A DNA stretch of 64,000 bases, taken from Alkalibacter mobilis. Lineage in GTDB: Bacteria; Bacillota; Clostridia; Eubacteriales; Alkalibacteraceae. The notes under the pieces were generated by a model. It was not told the DNA's origin. It did no database searches and saw nothing but the letters and a program-made list of their open reading frames with translations. The translations under genes and the position numbers were made by a program. Below, piece by piece: positions 1-8,777 of the stretch. Where the stretch lies: assembly GCF_015594845.1 (NCBI RefSeq), contig NZ_JADNRK010000001.1, positions 62,001 to 126,000 on the forward strand, in the 5' to 3' direction. How positions within the stretch are numbered: position 1 is the stretch's first letter; each line of letters opens with the position of its first letter.

Positions 1-1043
1 GGTGTCGAAGAAGATGACGGTATCTTTAATACCTGTCCCACGTAAATATAGTTGGCATTCGTTATATTGTTCAGTGAAGTTATCGACTGTACGGTCACAT
101 TGTATTTTTGTGCTATAGCCCAGAGCGTGTCTCCTGATTTTACAGTGTAGTTGATCGTTGTAACGGGAGCAGGGTCTGGGGTGGGTGAAACAGATCCCGT
201 AGGTATTATTAATGTCTGCCCTACATAAATGTAGTTTACGTTGCTAATGTTATTTGCAGTTGCAATTGCCTGTATCGTTACTCCGTATTTTTGTGCTATG
301 GATGACAGTGTATCGCCTGATTTTACCACATAGGTCGTACCTGTAGATCCGGCCAATAATTCTGTAATTGTTACAAGTTTATACCCCTGGGATTTTAAGT
401 TGGTGATTATCCCCGGAAGCGCTGAAGGCGTATTTACCGCGCCCGCACCCACGTGCATCAATACTATTGCCCCATTTCCAGCCTTATCCATGACCCTCTT
501 TGTTATATCTGCTACAGAGTCACCTCGCCAGTCGATGGTGTCGACTGTCCAGTGTATCGTTTTGGAGTATCCAGCACTGCCAACTGCCGCCAAAACATCA
601 TTGTTGTAGTAACCAAAGGGAGGCCTGAAGTAAGGTTTTGTCGACTTTCCAGTTATGTTGACGACTAAACTGTCGCACTTCTGAAGTTCTGTGGCGATTT
701 GAGATGCTGTAATTTTGGTGAAATCAGGATGTGAATAAGAATGGTTTCCAATTTCGTGACCAGCTTCGAAAATGTCTTCAATCAATGTTGGATGATCTTC
801 TGCGGCTTTTCCGGTAACGAAAAAAGTGGATTTCACGTTGTGATCTTTCAAAATTTGAAGCACTTGAGGGATACTGTCCCCGTCTGCCCCGTCATCAAAG
901 GTAAGTGCCATCATCTTTTGAGTGGTGTTTACTCGGGAGACAAGTTGTGAGTCTGCCGCCATTACCGGATCGATCATGGTCATTAGTGCAATCAGAACCA
1001 GTATGATCAGCAAGCCTCCACCTCTTTTGATTCTTCCGATCAT
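1..1043 (-). CDS. Polysaccharide deacetylase with C-terminal LysM repeats (partial, 3' end outside window)
   Basis: Probably a secreted or wall-bound NodB-type deacetylase acting on peptidoglycan or another N-acetylated glycan. The start at 1043 has a GAGGTG ribosome binding site. Residues 1-30 form a signal peptide or anchor (basic start, then a long hydrophobic run ending near VMAAD). The NodB domain shows the TFDDG motif near residue 45, the metal-binding HSYSHPDF motif, RPPFGYYN, and a late VLMHVG segment. Two LysM repeats follow, each with the YTVKSGDTL / YVGQ-L-IP signature (about 190-325 and 25-150). They are joined by a Pro/Thr-rich linker and should bind peptidoglycan. A Ser-rich linker then runs off the left edge, so more LysM repeats may follow. 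No stop codon lies within the window. Confidence 0.9.
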   Translation of the reverse strand, partial: MIGRIKRGGGLLIILVLIALMTMIDPVMAADSQLVSRVNTTQKMMALTFDDGADGDSIPQVLQILKDHNVKSTFFVTGKAAEDHPTLIEDIFEAGHEIGNHSYSHPDFTKITASQIATELQKCDSLVVNITGKSTKPYFRPPFGYYNNDVLAAVGSAGYSKTIHWTVDTIDWRGDSVADITKRVMDKAGNGAIVLMHVGAGAVNTPSALPGIITNLKSQGYKLVTITELLAGSTGTTYVVKSGDTLSSIAQKYGVTIQAIATANNISNVNYIYVGQTLIIPTGSVSPTPDPAPVTTINYTVKSGDTLWAIAQKYNVTVQSITSLNNITNANYIYVGQVLKIPSSSST

Positions 1044-1178
1044 TTTATTCACCTCATTTTAAGATAAGCTTTTGCCGAAATTTCATGATATATGACATTC
1101 CCGCCGCATCTTATTTATACCACTTTTATCTTCATTGTAAACCAGAGTTGTTGCCTTCCAGTCTATAATCACACAATA

Positions 1179-2321
1179 TTATTTTTTATTTTTGTTTTTG
1201 TCTTTTCTGAAGAAGGATTGAATATCCGCTCCAATTGAATTCTTGAATGTCCTCTGACTTTCTTCGATCAAAATATCCATAACGGTTTTAAGATGCTCTT
1301 TAGCATTGCTTTCAAGATTTGTATACGCCTTGATCATCCCAAATGCTACAGAAAATTTTTCTTTATTCATTTCACCTATTGTGGAAACTCCTGTCTCTTC
1401 CAATATGGAAAAAAGCGCATCTACAAAACCGGCTCTTTCTTCCTGATTGAGATGTTTCAACCAAGCCTTGATCGTATCATTTATATCTTTGCTTTTTTTG
1501 GATAATTCTTTTCCATACAAGAAGGTTTTTCCTTCCACCTTCCAAATAAAAGGATCGTGCTGCATAAGAGCGAGACCTGAACTCTTTACTACTTTGTATT
1601 TCGCCTTTTGCTCAAGCATAAGACCTACTATGGAGGATTCCGGAAGATACGTCAGGACTTTTTCTACGGCCTTTTTATACTCTGAGCTTTGAATCACTGT
1701 TTCATGAAAACCCGGCCCATCGTAATTATATATTTTTTTGATCCTGTCTTTGATCGTCTCATTACATCTGATGGCTGAGTAAACTGCAATGTTGCCACCC
1801 TTTGAATGCCCTCCCACAACAAAATCTCCCCGAAGTTGCTCCATAATTTCGTCAGTATAAACAACTCCTTCTGCCTGAGCCGGTACTTCTTCCAAAAAGC
1901 TCATATTGAGATCTTCCTTCCATCCCACAAGAGAATCGTCTGTACCCCGGAAAGCAATAAAATGCGATCCATCCGGCAGAGTAAATGTTACAGCGCAAAA
2001 CTGAACTGTCTCCTCCATGTCAGTTTCTTCCACGTAATTGGATAAAAGTAAATCCTTGAACCTGTTGCACCTGGATACCAAATATAAAAATTCCGGTATG
2101 TCTTTTAAAAAAGGCACTTCTTTCAAATGAGAAATATCCTTTTCGTCAAAAAACCTGTCAGCGGCCTCTCTAAGGGTTATCGTATCGTTCACTCCGCTAA
2201 CTATGTATTTAAAGTCGCTGTACGCAATGATCGAAAAGACCAAACCGTCTATTTCATTCAATGGATCCTGAGCAAAAGTCAAATCACCTCTCCATTTTAT
2301 GTACTCTGATATATTGTTCAT
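1179..2321 (-). CDS. Mbeg1-like alpha/beta-hydrolase (DUF2974)
   Basis: A 380-residue protein resembling the DUF2974/Mbeg1-like lipase-fold family found in many Firmicutes. The nucleophile elbow is GGHSKGGNIA near residue 170, preceded by AFRGTDDS near 125, as expected for a lipase_3-like fold. No signal peptide is seen, so it is probably cytoplasmic. The true substrate of the family is not known to me. Start: GGGGGTTGATTGA before ATG. It stands alone, with the tup operon ending upstream at 2403 and a deacetylase downstream, both on the same strand. Confidence 0.75.
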   Translation of the reverse strand: MNNISEYIKWRGDLTFAQDPLNEIDGLVFSIIAYSDFKYIVSGVNDTITLREAADRFFDEKDISHLKEVPFLKDIPEFLYLVSRCNRFKDLLLSNYVEETDMEETVQFCAVTFTLPDGSHFIAFRGTDDSLVGWKEDLNMSFLEEVPAQAEGVVYTDEIMEQLRGDFVVGGHSKGGNIAVYSAIRCNETIKDRIKKIYNYDGPGFHETVIQSSEYKKAVEKVLTYLPESSIVGLMLEQKAKYKVVKSSGLALMQHDPFIWKVEGKTFLYGKELSKKSKDINDTIKAWLKHLNQEERAGFVDALFSILEETGVSTIGEMNKEKFSVAFGMIKAYTNLESNAKEHLKTVMDILIEESQRTFKNSIGADIQSFFRKDKNKNKK

Positions 2322-2372
2322 TCAATCAACCCCCAAGGAAGCACTTATTTACTTACACTTTGATTATACAAT

Positions 2373-2404
2373 AAAAAAGGACCTCCCAAAGATGAAAGTC
2401 CCTT
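2373..2404 (-). terminator. Probable rho-independent terminator of tupABC
   Basis: On the minus strand an imperfect stem (AAGGGAC pairing with GGTCCTT) is followed by TTTTTT. It overlaps the tupC stop codon and would end the tup transcript. Confidence 0.55.
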
Positions 2405-3140
2405 AATATATCATTCTTCCTTCAACAAAATCACGGGTTTTGTCCTTGATTGGATCATCAAGCACCCTGTGCATATCTCCGTACTCCAATAAATTCCCAT
2501 CATAAAAGAATGCCACATGAGTTGCAAGTCTCTTTGCTTGGAGAAGATTGTGAGTGACTATTACAACTGTCGTTCCTTTTTCAAGATTTATTTTTCTGAT
2601 CAGTGCTTCGAGCATCCCCACATTTGCCGGATCCAGATTTGCAGTGGGTTCATCCAAAAGTATGATTTCAGGATCCAAAACCAAGGCTCTCGCAAATGCT
2701 ACTCTTTGGGCTTCTCCTCCACTCAGCGTCCTGGCCTTTTGGTCTTTCAATTCAAGCAATCCAATAGTCTGCAATGCTGAAATCACTCTTTTTTCAATTT
2801 CGACCTTTTCAAATTTTCGTGCTTTCAATCCAAATGCAATATTATCGTACACACTTCTATCCAAAAGAGTGGGTTTTTGAAAAACCATGGTCATCTTCCG
2901 CTGCAACTCTATATTTCCGCTTTGGTCAGTCAGTTTTGTATCGCCGAAGTAAACTATTTCTCCCGCCGAAGGTGTTTCAAGGCGGTTTATAATGCGAAGC
3001 AATGTACTTTTCCCTGCCCCGCTTGGTCCTATAATGGCCATCACACTGCCCTTTTCAATGCTCAATTCTTTCACTGACAGCACTGTTCGTTTTCCATATG
3101 ATTTTTTTAATCCTTTGATCTTCAATATCTCATTCATCAT
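2403..3140 (-). CDS. tupC: Tungstate ABC transporter, ATP-binding protein
   Basis: The ATPase of a TupABC importer for tungstate, placed on the inner face of the membrane. It shows Walker A GPSGAGKS (about residue 40), Q-loop MVFQKP, signature LSGGEAQRVAFARAL, Walker B ILLDEPTANLD and the switch His in VTHN. At 245 residues it lacks the C-terminal TOBE domain of ModC/WtpC, which fits TupC. The gene overlaps tupB by 11 bases, so the two are probably translationally coupled. Naming as tungstate rather than molybdate follows from the TupA partner. Confidence 0.88.
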   Translation of the reverse strand: MMNEILKIKGLKKSYGKRTVLSVKELSIEKGSVMAIIGPSGAGKSTLLRIINRLETPSAGEIVYFGDTKLTDQSGNIELQRKMTMVFQKPTLLDRSVYDNIAFGLKARKFEKVEIEKRVISALQTIGLLELKDQKARTLSGGEAQRVAFARALVLDPEIILLDEPTANLDPANVGMLEALIRKINLEKGTTVVIVTHNLLQAKRLATHVAFFYDGNLLEYGDMHRVLDDPIKDKTRDFVEGRMIY

Positions 3141-3825
3141 CGCTGGCTCCTCCCTGCTGAATTTGATATAAGATCACGTTGAAAATAAAAGATACTATCA
3201 AAAGGATCAATCCCAAAGCCAAGGCAAAATCAAAGTTTCCCTTTCTTGTTTCCAGCACTATGGTAGTGGTCATGACCCTGGTTTTACCTTCGATATTCCC
3301 ACCTACCATCATAACCGCCCCAACTTCTGCTACTACTCTGCCAAATCCGGCTATAACGGCACCCAGGATCCCATATCTTGCTTCCCAAATTATGGACCTT
3401 AGTATAAGTCCCTTCCTTGCACCCAACGAAACCAGAGTTTCATGGATATTTTTCCCTTTACTTCTTACCGCCACTGATGTCATACCTATGACTATTGGCG
3501 TGGCCAGTAAAAATTGGGCCATTATCATGGCAGTCGGTGTATACAAAAACCCAAAAGTCCCTAAAAGCCCCTGTCTTCTGATCAGCAAATAAATTATCAA
3601 ACCACCAACTACTGGCGGAAGCCCCATCAGCGTATAAACAAGTCTTGTAAGTCCCTTCACTTTGCCCTGCTTTTGCATACCTAGCCAAGTGCCCGCCGGA
3701 ATGCCTAAAAGCGCAGCCAACAAGACTGCGCTTCCAGAAACATATATGGTTAAAAGTACTATCTCTGCAAGTCCGCTGTCAAGATTTGACAGCAGCTTTA
3801 TTGCATCCCAAAATTCAAGCAACAT
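3130..3825 (-). CDS. tupB: Tungstate ABC transporter, permease
   Basis: The membrane subunit of the TupABC importer, with about five or six hydrophobic segments. The EAA-type loop that contacts TupC is visible as ETLVSLGARKGLILRS, and the segment AGFGRVVAEVGAVMMVGGN is typical of TupB/ModB-like permeases. Length (231) is normal. Start ATG at 3825 has an AGGACC ribosome binding site. The gene is 13 bases after tupA and overlaps tupC. Confidence 0.88.
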   Translation of the reverse strand: MLLEFWDAIKLLSNLDSGLAEIVLLTIYVSGSAVLLAALLGIPAGTWLGMQKQGKVKGLTRLVYTLMGLPPVVGGLIIYLLIRRQGLLGTFGFLYTPTAMIMAQFLLATPIVIGMTSVAVRSKGKNIHETLVSLGARKGLILRSIIWEARYGILGAVIAGFGRVVAEVGAVMMVGGNIEGKTRVMTTTIVLETRKGNFDFALALGLILLIVSFIFNVILYQIQQGGASDDE

Positions 3826-3838
3826 TCAAAGGTCCTTT

Positions 3839-4708
3839 CTATTCAGCGTTGGGAAAAAATAGTGTGTCTCCATACGGTTTAAATTCGGATATTAAATTTT
3901 GCCCCTCTTCTGAACCCATAAACTCTATAAGCAATTTTGCTCCGTCATAATTGACATCAGGCCAATTTTCAGGATTAACTGCCATTATACCATACTGATT
4001 GAACAAACTCTCGTCACCTTCGAAAACTATTTCAAGCTCTAAAGTTTCCGCCATGGACAAATATGTTGCACGGTCTGTCAACGTATAACCAAGCTTTTCA
4101 TCAGCCATTACAAGAGTATCGCCCATACCTACGCCTGCATTAACGTACCAGTCACCTTCATTGGCGACTTCTGACAAAGTCCACAATTCAAGCTCTTTCT
4201 TGTGCGTTCCTGAATCGTCTCCTCTGGATATAAACTCGGAACCGCTTTCAGCAATCTTTGCAAATGCTTCCTTGATGTCAGCTGATTCTTTCACTCCTGC
4301 CGGATCTTCTGCAGGTCCAACGACTACGAAGTCATTGTACATTACATCTATCCTGTCAACAAAATGACCTGCTTCCACCATTTCAAGCTCTGTTGCCTTT
4401 GCATGTACAAGGGCTACATCGGCATCTCCATTTTGTCCTTGTTCAAGAGCTGCACCTGTACCTAGAGAAACGACATCTACTTCATAATTATGTTCCTCTT
4501 CAAAGAACGGCAACAGATAATCCAATAGACCTGAATCATATGTGCTGGTTGTAGTTACTAATATGAGTCTGCCCGGTTCTTCAACAACTGCATCTCCGTT
4601 GTCTCCGTTGTCTCCAGCATCACCATTGTCACCGTCTGTCGTTCCACATCCTGTTGCAAATGTAACAAGCATCAAAAACACCATTAAAATTGATAAAAAC
4701 CTTTTCAT
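3839..4708 (-). CDS. tupA: Tungstate-binding lipoprotein
   Basis: The high-affinity binding protein that delivers tungstate (possibly molybdate) to TupBC. Residues 1-21 are a lipoprotein signal ending in a lipobox (FATGC), followed by an acidic Gly/Asn/Asp linker. The mature domain carries the TupA oxyanion-binding signature VTTTSTYDSGLLDYLLPFF and GDDSGTHKKE, which separate TupA from ModA. A tungstate supply suits an anaerobe with ferredoxin-linked W/Mo enzymes; none is encoded here. Transcription starts at the promoter and ModE-type operator at 4723-4778. Confidence 0.92.
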   Translation of the reverse strand: MKRFLSILMVFLMLVTFATGCGTTDGDNGDAGDNGDNGDAVVEEPGRLILVTTTSTYDSGLLDYLLPFFEEEHNYEVDVVSLGTGAALEQGQNGDADVALVHAKATELEMVEAGHFVDRIDVMYNDFVVVGPAEDPAGVKESADIKEAFAKIAESGSEFISRGDDSGTHKKELELWTLSEVANEGDWYVNAGVGMGDTLVMADEKLGYTLTDRATYLSMAETLELEIVFEGDESLFNQYGIMAVNPENWPDVNYDGAKLLIEFMGSEEGQNLISEFKPYGDTLFFPNAE

Positions 4709-4722
4709 TGGAACCCCCCATT

Positions 4723-4750
4723 ATCGTTATGAAATTTATTACATAACGAT
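4723..4750. promoter_or_regulatory. ModE-type operator
   Basis: A perfect 9-bp inverted repeat, ATCGTTATG (4723-4731) and CATAACGAT (4742-4750). Its core is CGTTAT-N12-ATAACG, the layout I recall for the E. coli ModE site. It overlaps the end of the -10 box and the start site, as expected for oxyanion-dependent repression of tupABC by the neighbouring ModE-like regulator. Confidence 0.8.
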
Positions 4751-4778
4751 TTTAACACTTTAAATGTGCGGGTGTCAA
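4749..4778 (-). promoter_or_regulatory. tupABC promoter
   Basis: Minus-strand -35 TTGACA (4773-4778), an 18-base spacer and -10 TAAAAT (4749-4754). The predicted start lies inside the inverted repeat at 4723-4750. The -35 box nearly touches the stop codon of the regulator gene. Confidence 0.75.
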
Positions 4779-4781
4779 CAG

Positions 4782-5861
4782 CTATGACCGTCCCAAAGGT
4801 CTAAACAATGGATTTCCATACTGTTGTTTTCCAAAGTCACGGATCAAACTCTGCGCCTTTTGTTCCACCAGCCATTTTGAAAACTTTTCGGCATCCTCCT
4901 GATTGGTGGGAACTTTATTTCTGCTCAATGGAATAACGGAAAAAACATTTATCATTTGCGGATCATCGCACATAAGAATTTTTAGTTTATTTCCTTTATA
5001 CCCGGTGATGTAACTGGCCTTGTCGACCAATGTATACGCACTTATTTCAGAAGCCTTCTGCAGGGAGCCGAAATTTCCGAGAATGCCCTTTGCCCTTATA
5101 TACCATGACTTGTCAGAGACATCAATATCCGCTTTTGTCCAAAATTCCATCTCCGCGAGATTCGTGCCTGAACAGTCTCCCCGGGTCACGAATTTCGAAA
5201 TGGTGTCCGCTATGCGCCTGAATGCTTCAATAATGTCTTTCGCATTTTTGACTGAAGCCGGATCTTGATCAGGTCCAACCAAAACGTATTCATTGCTCAT
5301 GACAGGCTGTTTAAAAACGCCCCAGCCCTCTGCCAAAAACCTATCTTCCAGTTTTGGAGCATGCGTCAAAACTACATCCGCCCTACCTGCCTTAGCCATG
5401 TCGAGTGCCTGGCCGCTACCTGCAGATATATGAAAAACCGAAATTCCCGTTTCCATAAAAAATGCTTGTTCCAAAACATCTAAAAGCCCGGTGACTATGG
5501 GCTCAGTCGTACTTGCCAACATCAACCTTCCGGTTTGTTCAGGTCCATTTTCGGATATCAGGCTTTTAAGTTGACCCTGAACTTCCCGCTGAAGGGATTG
5601 AAGATACCCCAAAAGTTTTTTCCCTTCTTCGGTCAAACTGCTTCCACCGCCTGTACTCCCGCCGCTTTGTCTGTTGATCAGTTTTTTATCCAGTAATTTC
5701 TCGGCATTATTCAAAAGATTCCATCCGCTTCTATAGGACATGCCTGCCGCTTCCACCGCCTTGTTGATGGATCCGGTTTCATCTATTCGTTCAAGCAGCA
5801 AGAAAAGTTGCTTGCCTGATATTTTTTCGCCGATAGTCAGATTCACTTCCCAATTTTCCAT
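4782..5861 (-). CDS. ModE-like regulator fused to a TupA-like binding domain
   Basis: Predicted tungstate-responsive repressor of tupABC. Residues 1-110 form a ModE/LysR-type winged HTH (LLERIDETGSINKAVEAAGMSYRSGW, with the Gly/Ser-rich wing GGSTGGGSS). Residues from about 125 to the end resemble a cytoplasmic copy of TupA: ASTTEPIVTGLLDVL and RGDCSGTNLAEMEFW match the TupA motifs TTTSTYDSGLLD and RGDDSGTHKKELELW. There is no signal peptide. Classical ModE uses TOBE domains instead, so this is a different sensor built from the transporter's own binding protein. ATG at 5861 is preferred over an upstream start because AAGGTGA precedes it. Ligand and DNA target are inferences. Confidence 0.82.
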   Translation of the reverse strand: MENWEVNLTIGEKISGKQLFLLLERIDETGSINKAVEAAGMSYRSGWNLLNNAEKLLDKKLINRQSGGSTGGGSSLTEEGKKLLGYLQSLQREVQGQLKSLISENGPEQTGRLMLASTTEPIVTGLLDVLEQAFFMETGISVFHISAGSGQALDMAKAGRADVVLTHAPKLEDRFLAEGWGVFKQPVMSNEYVLVGPDQDPASVKNAKDIIEAFRRIADTISKFVTRGDCSGTNLAEMEFWTKADIDVSDKSWYIRAKGILGNFGSLQKASEISAYTLVDKASYITGYKGNKLKILMCDDPQMINVFSVIPLSRNKVPTNQEDAEKFSKWLVEQKAQSLIRDFGKQQYGNPLFRPLGRS

Positions 5862-5881
5862 AAAATCACCTTCCAGTTTCA

Positions 5882-5910
5882 ATTATGACATTGAGCTTTT
5901 TAATTTGCAA
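5882..5910 (-). promoter_or_regulatory. Promoter of the ModE-like regulator
   Basis: Minus-strand -35 TTGCAA (5905-5910), 17 bases, -10 CATAAT (5882-5887), about 21 bases before the start codon. No ModE-type box overlaps it, so the regulator is probably not autorepressed through that motif. Confidence 0.5.
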
Positions 5911-5934
5911 TAAAAAGGCGATAAGCAAAGATTC

Positions 5935-5962
5935 AAAAAACCGACTCCCCGGAGGAAATCGG
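5935..5962 (-). terminator. Terminator of the antiporter gene
   Basis: A 9-bp stem (CCGATTTCC with GGGAGTCGG, two G-T pairs) with a TCCG loop, followed by TTTTTT on the minus strand. A close relative of this hairpin lies in the same gene's leader (7210-7232). Confidence 0.75.
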
Positions 5963-5990
5963 CATATTTGGAATTTCTTCAATTCAAACG

Positions 5991-7181
5991 TCACGCTGCA
6001 GGCAGCTCAGGATGACGGTGATGAAACGACTTTTTCAACAGGATCGGTGTGATGACGGTGGTAATGACCACCACAATTATTATGGGTGCAAAAAGACTTT
6101 GATCCAAGAGACCCGCTGCCGCACCCTTGCTGGCTACGATCAGAGCCACTTCACCTCTGGAAACCATTCCTACTCCAATCCTGATGGAATCCTGCATTTT
6201 ATAGCCCATGAGCCTGGCTCCAAATCCTCCGCCTAATACCTTGGATAAAATGGCGATAACCAAAAGGATCACTGAAAAAATTATCATGGGTGTACTCATG
6301 TGTTCAACTGCCACTTTCACCCCAATGCTCGTAAAGAACACGGGAGACAGCAACATGTATGACAAGACCTCAGCTTTTTCGTTCACGTACTTCGCCATAC
6401 CTGAGTTGGATATGATTATCCCGGCTAAAAAAGCACCTGTAATATCTGCGATTCCAAAATAGTGTTCTGCTATATAGCTAAGTAGCAAGGCAAGAATAAA
6501 ACCGAAAATCGGGACTCTTCTTTTTCTTCCATAACGCTTGCAGACAAATTTGAAAGCTCTGTTCATAACAAGTCCCACCACGATTGCAAATACGAAAAAC
6601 AAAGCTATCCTTAAAAGCACTTGAACCACTTGAACTTCCGGAGTCTTAAAAGACATGACCACCGAAAGTATTATGATCCCCAAAATGTCATCGATGATGG
6701 CCGCACCCAAAATAGCAGTGCCTGCAGGTGATTTCAGTTTCCCCATTTCTCTCAGTGTTTCCACGCTTATACTAACTGATGTGGCAGTCAGAATAACTCC
6801 CATGAACATATTCTCAAGGAACTGGGTATTGTTCATGTCCCATAGATTCCCTTTGAAGACTGCGGTGGCTATAAAGCCTCCTGCCAAGGGTATTAGCACT
6901 CCAAAAATCGCTATGATCATAGAAGCCTTTCCCGTCTTCTTCATTTCGTTCATGTCTGTTTCCATGCCTGCAGTAAACATAAGCACGATAACTCCAAGTT
7001 CCGCAAAATTGTTTAACAGAACACTTTCTTCGATGATCCCGAAAATCATCGGGCCAAATATTACCCCGGCCAACAGGGCCCCAACTACCTGGGGAAGATC
7101 AAACTTTCTAGAGATGAGTCCAAATATTTTGCTGCTCATCAGAATAATCGCCAGATCCAAAAAAAATTCGTAAGATATCAT
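5991..7181 (-). CDS. CPA2-family cation:proton antiporter
   Basis: Membrane Na+/H+ or K+/H+ exchanger (KefB/NapA-like core) with about 12 hydrophobic segments over 396 residues. Family features include FDLPQVVGALLAGVIFGP near the start, ELGVIVLMFTAGME, and the double-Asp AAIIDDILGI of CPA2 electrogenic exchangers. There is no C-terminal TrkA-N or TrkA-C domain, so it is the membrane module only. ATG at 7181 is chosen for its GGGAGGAG ribosome binding site, 27 codons inside the longest frame. It is monocistronic, with its own promoter and terminator. Which ion it carries cannot be read from sequence. Confidence 0.85.
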   Translation of the reverse strand: MISYEFFLDLAIILMSSKIFGLISRKFDLPQVVGALLAGVIFGPMIFGIIEESVLLNNFAELGVIVLMFTAGMETDMNEMKKTGKASMIIAIFGVLIPLAGGFIATAVFKGNLWDMNNTQFLENMFMGVILTATSVSISVETLREMGKLKSPAGTAILGAAIIDDILGIIILSVVMSFKTPEVQVVQVLLRIALFFVFAIVVGLVMNRAFKFVCKRYGRKRRVPIFGFILALLLSYIAEHYFGIADITGAFLAGIIISNSGMAKYVNEKAEVLSYMLLSPVFFTSIGVKVAVEHMSTPMIIFSVILLVIAILSKVLGGGFGARLMGYKMQDSIRIGVGMVSRGEVALIVASKGAAAGLLDQSLFAPIIIVVVITTVITPILLKKSFHHRHPELPAA

Positions 7182-7209
7182 TTCAATCTCCTCCCGGCAA
7201 TAATTTAAA

Positions 7210-7232
7210 CCGATCTCCGGTTGGGAAATCGG
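7210..7232 (-). promoter_or_regulatory. Leader hairpin matching the downstream terminator
   Basis: Minus strand: CCGATTTCC pairs with GGAGATCGG around a CAACC loop, followed by TTTAAATT and then the ribosome binding site. It shares the segment TATGCCGATTTCC with the terminator at 5935-5962. It could be a weak attenuator or a 5' stabilising hairpin. Confidence 0.5.
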
Positions 7233-7240
7233 CATATGGA

Positions 7241-7269
7241 ATACTATCAAACTGAAATACATCTGTCAA
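7241..7269 (-). promoter_or_regulatory. Antiporter promoter
   Basis: Minus-strand -35 TTGACA (7264-7269), 17 bases, -10 TAGTAT (7241-7246). The predicted start is at about 7234, so the leader hairpin at 7210-7232 sits at the extreme 5' end of the mRNA. Confidence 0.65.
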
Positions 7270-7377
7270 CTTGATTTTTATGCTAATTTTTTAACGCATT
7301 GTGCGCTTGTTTATTTTACAAAATAATTATGCTAAACTGTCATGTGTATCTATACTTGAAAAGAAGGTGGCCAATTT

Positions 7378-8544
7378 ATGAAAAAAAACATCCTTTCAAA
7401 ATCGAATTTACTATATATCGTCACAGTATTGATTTCAATATTTATATTGGCAATTGCCGGCAGGTACGTTTCCGGCACTGCAGAAATTTTCAAAGACGAA
7501 ACTGATATGGAAATTGCCCGAACTACCGTAAAATCCATAATCGACAGATCCGTGGAAGATTATTCTTACGACGGTGTCACATCGCAATCCATTCAAGTAA
7601 CTTTCGAATCAGAAGTCATCTCCGGAGATAGAAAAGGCGAAATTTTAACGGCTGTACAAAATCTTGACTACACTCCACCGTACATATATACGAACGAGGT
7701 ATCCATAGATGACAAAGTGATCCTTATCGATGCAGGACTTGACGTTTCCGAATGGCATTTTGTAGAATACATCCGCACTGATAAACTAATGATACTAGGC
7801 GGAATTTTTGTTCTCGCGCTACTGGCTTTCGGCAGAAAAAAAGGACTCAGCACCTTGTTGTCTTTAAGTCTTACATTCGGTGCAGTATTTACCGTACTGA
7901 TACCTGCTATTCTTGGTGGAAAAAATATTTATCTTTGGGCCATCATGACTTGCCTTTACTCGATATTGGCTACTCTGCTGATTTTGAACGGGTTCAACAA
8001 AAAATCCTTTTCCACCATAATTGGTTGCTTCAGCGGTGTGTTGATTGCCGGAGCCATAACTTTGATAATGGATAAAGCACTGGCATTGACAGGGGTGACC
8101 GGAGATGAGTCCTTGTATCTGGCATACCTGCCCACCGATGTACCGATAAACCTTAGAGCCATTATTTTTGCTGCCATCATAATCGGTGCGATGGGTGCAA
8201 TAATGGATGTTGCCATGTCCATATCATCTTCACTTTGGGAACTGCGCGAACACAACCCAAATACGACGGCAAGGACTCTTTTTTCTTCTGGAATGACCAT
8301 AGGGAGAGATATTATGGGTACCATGGCCAACACTTTGGTGCTTGCTTACATCGGAAGTTCACTGTCGACTGTTCTCCTTTTGGTGGTTTACGATTCGTCC
8401 ATAATCTTTTTGCTTAACAGGGAAATGATCGTTATAGAAATCCTGCAAGCTCTCGTGGGCAGCATGGGTATCCTGCTCTCTATCCCGATGACTTCTCTGT
8501 TCGCATCCTTTATTTACACAAAGGCACTAAAAAAATTGCATTAA
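7378..8544 (+). CDS. YibE/F-family membrane protein
   Basis: A 388-residue membrane protein with one N-terminal anchor, an extracytoplasmic domain of about 95 residues, and seven or so C-terminal hydrophobic segments. The membrane part has family-typical stretches (FGRKKGLSTLLSLSLTFGA, AIMDVAMSISSSLWE, SGMTIGRDIMGTMANTLVLAY). The YibE/F family (PF07907) has no firmly known function; it is sometimes linked to transport. Start at 7378 has GAAGGTGG upstream. It is divergent from the antiporter and monocistronic. Confidence 0.8.
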   Translation: MKKNILSKSNLLYIVTVLISIFILAIAGRYVSGTAEIFKDETDMEIARTTVKSIIDRSVEDYSYDGVTSQSIQVTFESEVISGDRKGEILTAVQNLDYTPPYIYTNEVSIDDKVILIDAGLDVSEWHFVEYIRTDKLMILGGIFVLALLAFGRKKGLSTLLSLSLTFGAVFTVLIPAILGGKNIYLWAIMTCLYSILATLLILNGFNKKSFSTIIGCFSGVLIAGAITLIMDKALALTGVTGDESLYLAYLPTDVPINLRAIIFAAIIIGAMGAIMDVAMSISSSLWELREHNPNTTARTLFSSGMTIGRDIMGTMANTLVLAYIGSSLSTVLLLVVYDSSIIFLLNREMIVIEILQALVGSMGILLSIPMTSLFASFIYTKALKKLH

Positions 8545-8559
8545 CTGCTATAAATCAGA

Positions 8560-8587
8560 TTGACCCTAATATTATTGGGTATATAGT
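8560..8587 (+). promoter_or_regulatory. Promoter of the putative small RNA
   Basis: -35 TTGACC (8560-8565), 16-base spacer, -10 TATAGT (8582-8587). No start codon with a ribosome binding site follows before the terminator at 8725-8751. Confidence 0.6.
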
Positions 8588-8593
8588 AGACAC

Positions 8594-8752
8594 GTAAGGA
8601 TATTCCATCCATGTCACAGCGTCAGTAACCGGTTAGTTTGACTTCTTCTATTCAGATTTTTTATAAGGGAACGATGACTCAAAGGGTTTATTTGGACGCT
8701 TTATCCTTTGATGAGTTAATAGCGAAACCGACCTTTAAGGTTGGTTTTTTTG
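8594..8752 (+). ncRNA. Putative stand-alone structured RNA (about 160 nt; 6S-like size)
   Basis: A promoter at 8560-8587 and a strong terminator at 8725-8751 (AACCGACC / GGTTGGTT stem, then Ts) bracket about 160 bases with no supported reading frame. The ends pair at long range: AAGGATA (8596-8602) with TATCCTT (8702-8708). A central stem is built on TAACCGGTTA flanked by GTCA / TGAC. Size and end-to-end pairing suit 6S RNA, but I cannot confirm that family from sequence alone. Confidence 0.42.
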
Positions 8753-8777
8753 TTTGAATTCATCCCCCCCTATCGTT

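Noticed and set aside
6655-7173. 172-codon plus-strand frame inside the antiporter gene
   Set aside because: Antisense shadow of a hydrophobic gene; no motif and no upstream signal.
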